Origin: Bacteroidetes bacterium GWF2_38_335
GTDB lineage: Bacteria; Bacteroidota; Bacteroidia; Bacteroidales; GWF2-38-335
Direction: 5' to 3'
Length of the DNA: 64,000 nt
Assembly (NCBI GenBank): GCA_001769535.1
Contig: MEOH01000010.1
Location: 192,414-256,413, forward strand
The notes under the pieces are model-generated. The model saw nothing but the letters and a program-made list of their open reading frames with translations, had not been told where the DNA came from and ran no database searches. Below are positions 37,951 through 45,648 of this stretch, piece after piece (the stretch's first letter is position 1; each line of letters opens with the position of its first letter). The translations under genes were made by a program, and so were the position numbers.

Positions 37951-38016
37951 CTCTCCTTAACCTCTCCTTAACCTCACCCTAACCTCACCCTAACCTCACC
38001 CTAACCTCTCCTTGCT
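37951..38016. repeat. Six-copy 11-bp tandem repeat
   Basis: Three units of CTCACCCTAAC are preceded by two of CTCTCCTTAAC and followed by a final CTCTCCTTGCT, in perfect register. The array is purely pyrimidine/adenine on this strand apart from the last unit. It sits in the 437-nt gap between the 265-aa gene and the porin-like gene; the rest of that gap is AT-rich with no gene I can support. Confidence 0.85.
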
Positions 38017-38088
38017 CTTTGGGGTATTTTAATATACAAGCTAAAAATATGTATGATGGAATAGAATTTGAAATTAAAATTTGGAAAA

Positions 38089-38123
38089 AATAAAACCCGG
38101 AAGTTTCCTTGCCGGGTTTTATT
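38089..38123 (-). terminator. Terminator of the porin-like gene
   Basis: The arms AATAAAACCCGG and CCGGGTTTTATT form a perfect 12-bp stem with an 11-nt loop, 20 nt beyond the stop of the leftward gene. On the minus strand the second arm is T-rich. Confidence 0.8.
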
Positions 38124-38142
38124 ATCCTATGACTATCAACAA

Positions 38143-39483
38143 TTAGAAATCATATTTAAAAGAGCAAAGCACTTTAATGTTGTTGGCAGTTTCCCAATTG
38201 GTAACTTTACCTGTCTCATCTATTCCACCCGGATCACCATCTGGGTCAACTGAGCCATTATCCAATAATTTTTGTGTGGCATAACCTGCAGAAGTATATT
38301 CTAATTCAAGTCCGATGGTTGATTTACCTGAAAACCAGGCAATCCTCGGAGCTACGCGCATGGCAGACTTAACATTGCCCCAGCGGCCTACGTAAGCGGC
38401 TGCAATTTCCTGGTGGGCTGCTAATTTTGCACCCATATTTGATGAGTAACCAGCAAATAAACCGACCTGCATTTTTTCTCCATTGGTGTGAACTTCAAAC
38501 CATGTGGTCAATGCAGTGATGGGAGTATAGGTAATATATTCATTTTCAAGGTCAGCGAGAGTCAGTGTTGTGTCAATCATCGGATAGTAGCCACCCATCA
38601 TAACCATATTGTCATTTAACTGGCCATACAGTCCCCACCATTTAATGGTAACGGGTTTCAATTTCATTTTGAAATAACCTAAAAAGGATAAGCCGGTTAC
38701 ATTTTCTTTTGAAACAATAGTTGTTGAAAAGTCATCAAGTGAATCAGCAGGGTTGTACACATCAAAAGTTGTTGCTGGGCGCAGTGACTGGAAGTTAATT
38801 CCTAAGCCTGCTGCCATATTATCCTTTTTGTATTGAAACTGAGCATGTATTTCGGGTAATCCTGATTGTTTCTGAGTGAAATCTCCATTAACACCGCTAC
38901 TTTTGAACATTCCCTGACTAAGGATTGCGCCATAAACGCTCATTGATTCATCTAACTTGTAAGTATAACGAATCTGAGGGTTTCTTGAAAGGGGATTAAA
39001 GGGAACGCCTGCGCCGAAAGCCAAAGTTGCAGGGAAACAATCGGTAACAAATGTTGGGTGCCAGTACTGGCCTGCCATTAACTGGGTTTTTTCCCAATCA
39101 AATTTCATCATGGCATGGCGCATTCTGAAAAGAAATTTATATGCTGCACCTGATCCGTAGAAGTCACCTTCGATCAGACCTGAAGTTTTTGCTCCAAAAG
39201 CATCCGGGCCGGTAATTTTTCCAGTTAAGCGAGTGTCAAAACCAATCATGTTAAAGGTTGGAACTGCATTGATGTCATCATCAAATTCATTTAATAAAAT
39301 TGGGTAAGGCAGCAGGTTAAGCTCTCCTTCACCACGGGCAGAGGTTATCAGACGGGTATTGTAAATAACGTCATTTTTTACATATCCGCTCCATTTAATT
39401 CCAAAATCTTTGTTTTCATCCTGTGCATTTGATGCAAAAGGAATCATCAATGAAAGAGCTAAAGCGATAAATAAATATTTCAT
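38143..39483 (-). CDS. Porin-like outer-membrane protein of the organic acid uptake locus
   Basis: This 446-aa protein has a signal peptide (residues 1-20, ending SNAQ), then alternating amphipathic strands throughout and an aromatic C-terminal strand (LCSFKYDF), as expected of a beta-barrel. It lies 60 nt downstream of the ActP-like symporter gene in the same orientation, separated by a hairpin. By context it may let short-chain acids through the outer membrane. The sequence itself does not identify the substrate. Confidence 0.75.
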   Translation of the reverse strand: MKYLFIALALSLMIPFASNAQDENKDFGIKWSGYVKNDVIYNTRLITSARGEGELNLLPYPILLNEFDDDINAVPTFNMIGFDTRLTGKITGPDAFGAKTSGLIEGDFYGSGAAYKFLFRMRHAMMKFDWEKTQLMAGQYWHPTFVTDCFPATLAFGAGVPFNPLSRNPQIRYTYKLDESMSVYGAILSQGMFKSSGVNGDFTQKQSGLPEIHAQFQYKKDNMAAGLGINFQSLRPATTFDVYNPADSLDDFSTTIVSKENVTGLSFLGYFKMKLKPVTIKWWGLYGQLNDNMVMMGGYYPMIDTTLTLADLENEYITYTPITALTTWFEVHTNGEKMQVGLFAGYSSNMGAKLAAHQEIAAAYVGRWGNVKSAMRVAPRIAWFSGKSTIGLELEYTSAGYATQKLLDNGSVDPDGDPGGIDETGKVTNWETANNIKVLCSFKYDF

Positions 39484-39509
39484 AAGTACTAATTTTTGGT
39501 TATAAAAAA

Positions 39510-39536
39510 GAAGTTGGACTTTTTTTGTCCAACTTC
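39510..39536 (-). terminator. Intergenic hairpin between symporter and porin genes
   Basis: GAAGTTGGAC (39510-39519) and GTCCAACTTC (39527-39536) form a perfect 10-bp stem with a T7 loop (A7 on the transcript). On the minus strand it is followed by a T-rich run. It may reduce read-through from the symporter to the porin gene or protect the upstream messenger. Confidence 0.65.
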
Positions 39537-39543
39537 CGTTGAT

Positions 39544-41481
39544 TTATCTTATATCAATTTTTGTAGAATTGTCCTTTTGGCTACCTAAAGACACAAAGAC
39601 TAAGGTCAATAATGCCAGGGTAAATGAAATGATGGCAGGATTGTCAAGAGGCTGAATGGCTTTTTCTGCAGGAATGCCGAAAAATTCGGTACCAATGGTC
39701 GGACCAGTGAGAATGATTGCCAGAGCAGTAAAAGCACCAACAATAATTGACCATGCAACACCTTTTGCAGTTGTCTTTTTCCAGAAAAGAACCATTAAAA
39801 TTGCAGGAAGGTTAGCTGAAGCTGCAACGGCAAAAGCCCATCCAACAAGATAAGAAACGTTCATTCCTTCGAAAAGAATACCTAAAATAATAGCAACCAA
39901 ACCAACGGCAAAAGCAGCTATTTTACCGGCACGGACCTTTGCTTTATCGGTAAGGTTTTTACCAAGGTATCTGTCAATAAAGTCGTGAGCAATTGCTCCG
40001 GATGATGCAACAATCAAACCTGATACTGTTCCGAGAACAGTGGCAAATGCAATTGCTGAAATGATGGCAAACAAGCCAATGCCAAATGCTTTTGCAAGCA
40101 GCGGTCCTGACATGTTGTCATTAGTAACATCAAGAACACCATTAACAGCAGCACCTAATCCCATAAATAAAGTGAGAACATAGAAGAAGCCAATGGCAGC
40201 AATGGCCACAATGGTTGATTTACGTGCAGCTTTTTGACTGGCAACAGTGTAATATCTGATCAAAATATGAGGCAATGATGCTGTTCCAAGGAACAAAGCA
40301 AGCATGAGGGAAATGAAATTTAAACGATCCCAAAATCCTGCACCTTCACCGATTTTAAATTTCAATCCGGGAGACAACATGGCTGCACCCGCGGTTTTTG
40401 ACTGATAATAAGCAGTTACATCAGAGCCGTCTTTGTCTTTAAATGTTTGTTTAATAAATCTGACAAATTCACTTTGACTAAGAACAGATAAAAATTTCAT
40501 TGGGTTCAGGAATCCTGAATTTTCGTTAGGTCCAAGTTCTTTGCCATCAATAACAATTTTGCTCAGATGCCCAACCTGGAAAAATGCCCTGTCTTCTTTA
40601 AGTTTCCCATTGTATAAAGTTTTATCGCCTTTTTTTGTAATGTCAAGCATTTCCTCATAAGTTACAAGGCTGTCTTCAGAAACTTTTTTATTAAACCATC
40701 TGTCAAAACCATCTTTGTTGAATTTTGCATAAGTAAATTTTACTTTGGTTTCATCTTTCGGATCGAGAATTGGCATTTCGTAAACCAGCTCATATCCCTG
40801 CAGATTGTCATCAGTCAAAGTGGCAAATTCATGATGTTTTAAATTATCATGATCTGGATTTAAAGAAAGACCATTGTCAAGGATGTAAAAAGTCAGGATT
40901 GTTGAGAAAACAATAAGCAAACTGCCTTTAATAAACTGTACATAGGTTGTTGAGGTCATACCAGCGGTGGCAACTATAAAAATTACAATCGCACCAACGA
41001 TTACCACACCTACCCAATGATCAAAACCCAGAAGCGGGGTAACCAGTGAACCGGCACCAACCATCTGAGGAATCAGGTAAAACAATGAAACAACCAGGGT
41101 ACTGATTGAAGCAGAAAGCTGAATTGCTTTTGAGTTGAATTTAGCATCCAAAGCATCAGCAAAAGTGTACTTGCCCAAACGCTTTAAGGGTTCGGCAACA
41201 AGAAATAATGCTACAATCCAGCCGGCAAGATAACCAATTGAATATAAAAATCCATCATATCCCTGAAATGCGATCATACCGCAAATACCAAGAAATGAAG
41301 CAGCTGAAAGATAATCGCCTGCAAACGCTATACCGTTAACAGCCCAGTGAATATTACCGCCTGCAGCAAAATAACCGCTGGCAGATTTTGTTTTCGCAGC
41401 AAAGTAGAATGATAGCCCTAATACAAGAGCCACAAATACGAAAAACAGAACAATAGCTATGGTCGATGCTTCGTAAATCAT
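39544..41481 (-). CDS. actP: ActP-like sodium/organic acid symporter with large insertion
   Basis: A sodium:solute symporter with the usual helices: the N-terminal half includes GYFAAGGNIHWAVNGIAFAG and AGDYLSAASFLG, and the C-terminal half includes WAFAVAASANLPAILM. The best match by eye is the acetate/glycolate permease ActP. At 645 aa it is about 100 longer than typical E. coli-type ActP. The excess is a soluble, charged segment of about 160 residues (about 210-370, PDHDNLKHHEF to KFKIGEGAG) between membrane helices. It overlaps the yjcH-like gene by 4 nt (ATGA), the standard yjcH-actP arrangement. Acetate or propionate import is inferred. Confidence 0.88.
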   Translation of the reverse strand: MIYEASTIAIVLFFVFVALVLGLSFYFAAKTKSASGYFAAGGNIHWAVNGIAFAGDYLSAASFLGICGMIAFQGYDGFLYSIGYLAGWIVALFLVAEPLKRLGKYTFADALDAKFNSKAIQLSASISTLVVSLFYLIPQMVGAGSLVTPLLGFDHWVGVVIVGAIVIFIVATAGMTSTTYVQFIKGSLLIVFSTILTFYILDNGLSLNPDHDNLKHHEFATLTDDNLQGYELVYEMPILDPKDETKVKFTYAKFNKDGFDRWFNKKVSEDSLVTYEEMLDITKKGDKTLYNGKLKEDRAFFQVGHLSKIVIDGKELGPNENSGFLNPMKFLSVLSQSEFVRFIKQTFKDKDGSDVTAYYQSKTAGAAMLSPGLKFKIGEGAGFWDRLNFISLMLALFLGTASLPHILIRYYTVASQKAARKSTIVAIAAIGFFYVLTLFMGLGAAVNGVLDVTNDNMSGPLLAKAFGIGLFAIISAIAFATVLGTVSGLIVASSGAIAHDFIDRYLGKNLTDKAKVRAGKIAAFAVGLVAIILGILFEGMNVSYLVGWAFAVAASANLPAILMVLFWKKTTAKGVAWSIIVGAFTALAIILTGPTIGTEFFGIPAEKAIQPLDNPAIISFTLALLTLVFVSLGSQKDNSTKIDIR

Positions 41482-41759
41482 GATTTGTCCTCCTTATTCA
41501 TTTTGTTTTCATAACCTGTACAAACCCAATTGTAAATCAAACCCATAATAACAGCAAGAACGATGAGTCCGAAACCAAAAACTATCGCAAGATTCTGATT
41601 CCCGAGTGCCGGTTTTGCCATCAATTCGAAATTTGTTAACGCAATTGCAACGAATATTGCATACACAACCGTGTACACAATAAATAACCAAACCCCAAGG
41701 CGTTGTTTTTTCTTTTGGGCATGGTCAACTCCTAATTTTACTGCTGGTCCGTGATCCAT
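41478..41759 (-). CDS. yjcH: DUF485 family membrane protein (YjcH-like)
   Basis: This 93-aa protein has two hydrophobic helices (about 22-46 and 56-80) and a charged tail. The motif WLFIVYTVVYAIFV and the tail IYNWVCTGYENKMN are typical of the small DUF485 proteins encoded just before actP. Its end overlaps the actP start, so translation is coupled. It is thought to assist the symporter, but its role is not established. Confidence 0.85.
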   Translation of the reverse strand: MDHGPAVKLGVDHAQKKKQRLGVWLFIVYTVVYAIFVAIALTNFELMAKPALGNQNLAIVFGFGLIVLAVIMGLIYNWVCTGYENKMNKEDKS

Positions 41760-41823
41760 AATGTAATTTTTAAGTTGTTAATTAAGGTATTGTTCAATTC
41801 AAATAACTTATATTTGAAGATGG

Positions 41824-41854
41824 CAAATCTATAAAATATTATAATATATTCAAA
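41824..41854 (-). promoter_or_regulatory. Bacteroidota promoter of yjcH-actP
   Basis: On the minus strand TTTG (41854-41851), a 19-nt spacer and TAGATTTG (41831-41824) match the consensus exactly. This puts the transcription start near 41817 and gives a leader of about 58 nt. Confidence 0.65.
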
Positions 41855-42027
41855 TAAAAAAATGTGATAACAATTTATCAATCAGACTGTTTGAGAAGTT
41901 AAAGTGCTTATTATCAGTAAATAACATGATAATTATCACTGTTTTTTAATAGTGTTTTTTAATATGAAAAGATATTAACAGTGATGTTTAGTGACTTTGC
42001 ATATTGTTATGAAGGATTTTATTTTTT

Positions 42028-42831
42028 ATGGTTAAAAACATTTTTAAGGGAGCCACAGCTGTTTTAATCACAGCCGGTGCCGGTATGGGGGTTGATTCCG
42101 GATTGCCCGATTTCAGAGGAACACAGGGCTTTTGGAAGGCATATCCGCCTGTGGCAAAACTTGGTTTGTCATTCAGTGATATGGCCAATCCCATATGGTT
42201 TTTAAAGCGCCCCCGTCTTGCCTGGGCTTTTTATGGTCACCGGCTTAATCTTTATAGAGAAACTATTCCACATGATGGATTTGAACTTTTATTGAGGGAA
42301 ATTGAAAATAAACCCGGAGGTTATTTTGTTTCCACTTCAAATGTTGACGGACAGTTTCAGAAAGCCGGGTTTGATGAAAAACGGATAGTTGAAGTACATG
42401 GATCTATTCACCATTTGCAATGCTCACAGCCTTGTTGTGAAAAAATTTGGGAAGCAGGAGCGGAGAAGGTTGAGGTCGATCCTGAAAGGTTTGAGGCTCT
42501 TGGGACACTGCCTGTTTGCAGGGTTTGCGGAGCACTGGCCCGACCAAATATTCTGATGTTTGGTGATTGGTCGTGGATTTCGGATCGGAGTTCTGATCAG
42601 GAAGAAAAACTTGAGGAGTGGCTTGAAATGGTCAAATCAAAGGGTTCACGTCTTGTTGTGGTGGAAATTGGAGCCGGACTATCTGTTCCAACGGTCAGGT
42701 TCAAATCAGAATCGGTAGTCCGTAATTATAATGCAAGTTTGATAAGAATCAATCCGCGCGATTTTCAGGTTCCCCCGGGGCAATATTCAATAGCTGCCGG
42801 TGCACTGGAAGGGATAAAAAAGATTCTTTAA
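42028..42831 (+). CDS. SIR2-family NAD-dependent protein (sirtuin-like)
   Basis: This 267-aa protein carries the sirtuin signatures: NAD-binding GAGMGVDSGLPDFRG (residues 17-31), an NVD motif at 105-107, catalytic H124 in EVHGS, and a zinc site with C132 and C136/C137, then C164 and C167. Canonical sirtuins have TQN-I-D; here it is TSNVDGQF, so the glutamine that touches NAD is replaced by serine (S104). Deacylase or ADP-ribosyl transfer activity is likely but not certain. It reads toward the radical SAM gene, and the two coding regions overlap by 4 nt (42828-42831). Confidence 0.85.
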   Translation: MVKNIFKGATAVLITAGAGMGVDSGLPDFRGTQGFWKAYPPVAKLGLSFSDMANPIWFLKRPRLAWAFYGHRLNLYRETIPHDGFELLLREIENKPGGYFVSTSNVDGQFQKAGFDEKRIVEVHGSIHHLQCSQPCCEKIWEAGAEKVEVDPERFEALGTLPVCRVCGALARPNILMFGDWSWISDRSSDQEEKLEEWLEMVKSKGSRLVVVEIGAGLSVPTVRFKSESVVRNYNASLIRINPRDFQVPPGQYSIAAGALEGIKKIL

Positions 42832-43931
42832 TTTGTCAGCGGTTGATTTTTTTTGAAATCCACAGGTGTTTTTCTGCCTGCTTCAAAAACGGGATCGTTG
42901 CAAATGAGTTTTCCCCTGTAAACATGTGCTGCTTCACGGCATCCGCCGTCACAGTTGAAAAGTAAACCGCATTCTTTACACATTTCAGGATGATATTCCT
43001 TAAAAACAAAATGTTTCCAGTAATCGTTGTGCTTGAGATTTTCAATGTCTGAAATATGGTTGAGCTGACGGGGCGAATGATTGCAAGTGCGTATATTTCC
43101 TTCTGGCCCAACGACAAAAAATTCCCTTGCAGCCGAACACATTGTGCCCACGCGAAGGTTGACGAATTTTTTTCCAAAGATGATACACCTGGGTAATTCA
43201 GTGCCCACACTTCCTTTTCGGTTTGCTTTTACCAAAACGTTTTCTGCAGTTTCAAGCGCCTCAATGATTTCTTTTTCATTTAGCATCAGTTCTGATAAAT
43301 ACTCCAGTCCCCTTCCACCGGGCAAAAACCGGTTAAGCAACAGGTTGTCAGCTCCGGCAATCATGGCATTTGAAATGGTTTCAAACAGTTCATGCAGGTT
43401 GATTCGTGTTACTGAAATATTTACGGTGGTTTTTATTCCCATGGCATGGGCTTTTGAAAAAAGCTGAAGTATTTTTTCCGGTGAACCGCTTTGTGTATGC
43501 CGGTTGTATGTTTTTAGTCCGGGCAAACTCATGCTCAAACTAACATTCAATTCCTTTAGCAAGCTAAGAATTTCTTCGTCCACCAATTGTCCGTTTGATA
43601 TCAAAAAGAGATCCGGTGCCCGGTAAGATTTATTCAGATTTTTATCATGAAAAAGGCATTTTTGTGAGGATGCAAATTTTAAGATTTCTTTAAAATCTTT
43701 TTTCAGAAGAGGTTCGCCTCCGGTAAATGAAAAGCTGTTAACGCCCATTTCGCATAGCTTTTCGATGCAGTTTTTCCATTCATCTGTGTCAAGTTCTTCA
43801 CTGCGAATGTAATTGGACGATGGAGCTTCCCACGGGCAGGAGCAAAACAGACACTGGTGGTTGCACCTGTAAGTCATTTCAAGTACAGCTGCTTCGGGTA
43901 GAAAAGAGGGGGCTAATACGGATGCGGGCAT
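42828..43931 (-). CDS. Radical SAM/SPASM maturase-type enzyme
   Basis: This 367-aa protein has the radical SAM cluster motif C23, C27, C30 (YRCNHQCLFC), the SAM-binding FTGGEPLLKK and a TIM-barrel core. A C-terminal SPASM domain (about 260-355) follows, with the spacing MCSAARE, RTCNH, then CX2CX5CX3C (CKECGLLFNCDGGC) and a final IC. It should hold one SAM cluster and two auxiliary [4Fe-4S] clusters, the layout used by enzymes that modify peptides or proteins. It starts 2 nt after the stop of a Cys-rich lipoprotein gene and is the third gene of that operon. The obvious candidate substrates are the two lipoproteins. No peptide-recognition (RRE) domain is visible. Confidence 0.9.
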   Translation of the reverse strand: MPASVLAPSFLPEAAVLEMTYRCNHQCLFCSCPWEAPSSNYIRSEELDTDEWKNCIEKLCEMGVNSFSFTGGEPLLKKDFKEILKFASSQKCLFHDKNLNKSYRAPDLFLISNGQLVDEEILSLLKELNVSLSMSLPGLKTYNRHTQSGSPEKILQLFSKAHAMGIKTTVNISVTRINLHELFETISNAMIAGADNLLLNRFLPGGRGLEYLSELMLNEKEIIEALETAENVLVKANRKGSVGTELPRCIIFGKKFVNLRVGTMCSAAREFFVVGPEGNIRTCNHSPRQLNHISDIENLKHNDYWKHFVFKEYHPEMCKECGLLFNCDGGCREAAHVYRGKLICNDPVFEAGRKTPVDFKKNQPLTN

Positions 43932-43933
43932 TT

Positions 43934-44587
43934 TTATTTTTTTAGGCTAACTCCAAGCATTTCTTCAATCCTGTTGATGTGATCTTTAAGGGCTTCCTCT
44001 GATTCACGCTCTCCTTTGTGGATTTTTTCATCATTCAAAAATTCCATCAGTATTCCCAAATCTTCATAAGAAATATAGCATACTCTGGTTGATTTTTCTT
44101 CGCCTGGAATCTTTGTTGTAAGGCAGAGTTGGGGGTTGGTCACATTGGGACTGCATTTTCGGCAATACTGTGATTCGTCGAGTGAAACATTGATTCCTTT
44201 AATTTTTTTAACCATTTCACGGCATGCTCCGATATCATATAGTACTTTTTCAATTATTTCATATCCATTTTCGAACTTGTCACGTTCGTAAAGAGTTTTT
44301 TCACTGCATTTTGGACAAATATATGCTGCTGTTTCAGGCGGCATGGCCATGTCATAACACATGGCTCCGCGTGATAGGTCTTCCGGGGCAGGTGTCATAG
44401 AAAGTTTCAGCAGTTTACGCATGATATCTTCACGCGAATATTCGGGTATGATGGAATCCTTCAAAGCATTTGTTCCGGGCAAAATACTGTCCTTGCCATT
44501 AGATTCTGATGCAATTTTCTTTGATTTTGAAGTGCACCCGAGAATTATTCCGGTCACTGCAATAATCCCAATTATAAAATACCACAT
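43934..44587 (-). CDS. Cysteine-rich lipoprotein A of the radical SAM operon
   Basis: This 217-aa protein has a lipoprotein signal (MWYFIIGIIAVTGIILGC, lipid-anchored C18), a disordered Ser/Lys linker to about residue 45 and a folded part to the end. Cysteines are at 77 (GAMCY), 91 and 94 (CPKCSEKTLY), 122 (ACREM), 142 and 145 (CRKCSP), 155 (PQLCL) and 170. All but C170 have a counterpart in the paralogue just upstream. Paired CX2C motifs suggest metal or cluster binding, or sites for modification by the neighbouring radical SAM enzyme. I know no family name for it. Confidence 0.8.
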   Translation of the reverse strand: MWYFIIGIIAVTGIILGCTSKSKKIASESNGKDSILPGTNALKDSIIPEYSREDIMRKLLKLSMTPAPEDLSRGAMCYDMAMPPETAAYICPKCSEKTLYERDKFENGYEIIEKVLYDIGACREMVKKIKGINVSLDESQYCRKCSPNVTNPQLCLTTKIPGEEKSTRVCYISYEDLGILMEFLNDEKIHKGERESEEALKDHINRIEEMLGVSLKK

Positions 44588-44606
44588 AGTCTATGTTTTT
44601 TAATTT

Positions 44607-45254
44607 TTAATTTTTAATTTTTATTCCGAGCATCCGTTCAATTTGCGGGATGTAATTTTTAAGTGGGGTTTGCTCGTCCCTGTCGCCCGAATGAATCAGT
44701 TTGCCACTAAGAAATTCCTGCAATATTTCAAGATCGTCGGCCGAGATGCTGCTGACTTTAATGGTGTCTTCTTCTCCGTGTATATGAGTGTAAAGGCAGA
44801 GTTGGGGGGATACAACATCCGGACTGCATTTTTTGCAGAACTGTTTTTCGTCGATTCTGAGGTCAAGTCCTTTTATTTTTTCTGCCATGGAACGGCATGA
44901 ATGAATATTGTATCTGACGATATTGCTGATTTGGTAAAAATCTTTATCTGAAATGGTATACAGGGTCTTTTCACTGCATTGAGGACAGATATATGAAACC
45001 GAGTCGGGTTCCCTCATCGCACTGTAACACATGGCTCCCTGCTGAAGGTTTTCAGGTACCGGACTCATAGATAAATGGATGAGCTTTCTTATAAGGTCTT
45101 CTTTCGAAAAAGAAGGAATGATTGAGTCGTTGGGGTTGTCAGAACCAGAATTGACTTTAGTGGAGTCTTTTTCAGTATTATTGCCCCTGGATTTCACGGT
45201 GCATCCCCAAATAACTCCTCCGGCAATTAGAACAAGCAATCCGATTTGCCACAT
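44607..45254 (-). CDS. Cysteine-rich lipoprotein B of the radical SAM operon
   Basis: I start it at ATG 45254 (MWQIGLLVLIAGGVIWGC, anchored C18), which aligns exactly with lipoprotein A; the longer frame is rejected. The 215-aa product keeps the same blocks in the same order: SIIPSFSKEDLIRKL, GAMCY, CPQCSEKTLY, SCRSM, FCKKCSP, PQLCL, a C-terminal helix with IERMLG. So it is a tandem duplicate that has diverged elsewhere. It is the first gene of the operon, 19 nt ahead of lipoprotein A. Confidence 0.8.
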   Translation of the reverse strand: MWQIGLLVLIAGGVIWGCTVKSRGNNTEKDSTKVNSGSDNPNDSIIPSFSKEDLIRKLIHLSMSPVPENLQQGAMCYSAMREPDSVSYICPQCSEKTLYTISDKDFYQISNIVRYNIHSCRSMAEKIKGLDLRIDEKQFCKKCSPDVVSPQLCLYTHIHGEEDTIKVSSISADDLEILQEFLSGKLIHSGDRDEQTPLKNYIPQIERMLGIKIKN

Positions 45255-45274
45255 AGTTTTTGTTTTTAGTTGAA

Positions 45275-45282
45275 CAAATATA
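45275..45282 (-). promoter_or_regulatory. Candidate -7 box for the lipoprotein/radical SAM operon
   Basis: TATATTTG on the minus strand (CAAATATA on plus) lies about 20 nt before the ATG at 45254. A CAA at 45308-45310 could be the -33 element, but the spacer (25 nt) is long. Confidence 0.4.
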
Positions 45283-45363
45283 ATGAAAATCATTTTCTTA
45301 ATGGAAACAAGCAGTTAAAATCTTAATAACTTGATTCTATTTGTAAATTTGAATAATTATTAT

Positions 45364-45584
45364 TTGCAAGAAAACCCAAGTGGCAGATAAGAAAAACCCA
45401 AATTCAAGGGTTACTCCCTTTGGTCGTGAGCTCCGCTTCGCTACGGTTGCGTACTTAGCCGAAGGCGCTCATGAGCGAAGCGAATAACCCCCAAAAAGCG
45501 GAGCCCCGACTTTTAAAGTCGTGGATGAGCATTTTTGGGGCAAGCATAACGCAGAAGTTGGGGTTTTCTTGCTGACACTAATTT
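45364..45584. repeat. Inverted-repeat-ended dispersed element, copy B
   Basis: This is the second copy of the element at 20342-20481, about 220 bp long. The ends match copy A (TTGCAAGAAAAC, GATAAGAAAA, CCCAAATT on the left; GCAAGCATAACGCAGAAG and TTTTCTTGCTGACACTAATT on the right). The centre is longer and holds GC-rich palindromes such as CGCTCATGAGCG (45466-45477) and GACTTTTAAAGTC. It occupies most of the divergent 45255-45648 gap and separates the lipoprotein operon from the TPR-CAP gene. No coding frame is present. Confidence 0.7.
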
Positions 45585-45648
45585 TAATTTTTACATTTAC
45601 ACAATATTGATTAATTAATACCATTATAATAATATGGTACTGAAAAAA

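Noticed and set aside
37951-38016. Possible CRISPR array
   Set aside because: Units are 11 bp with no spacers and no cas genes are present.
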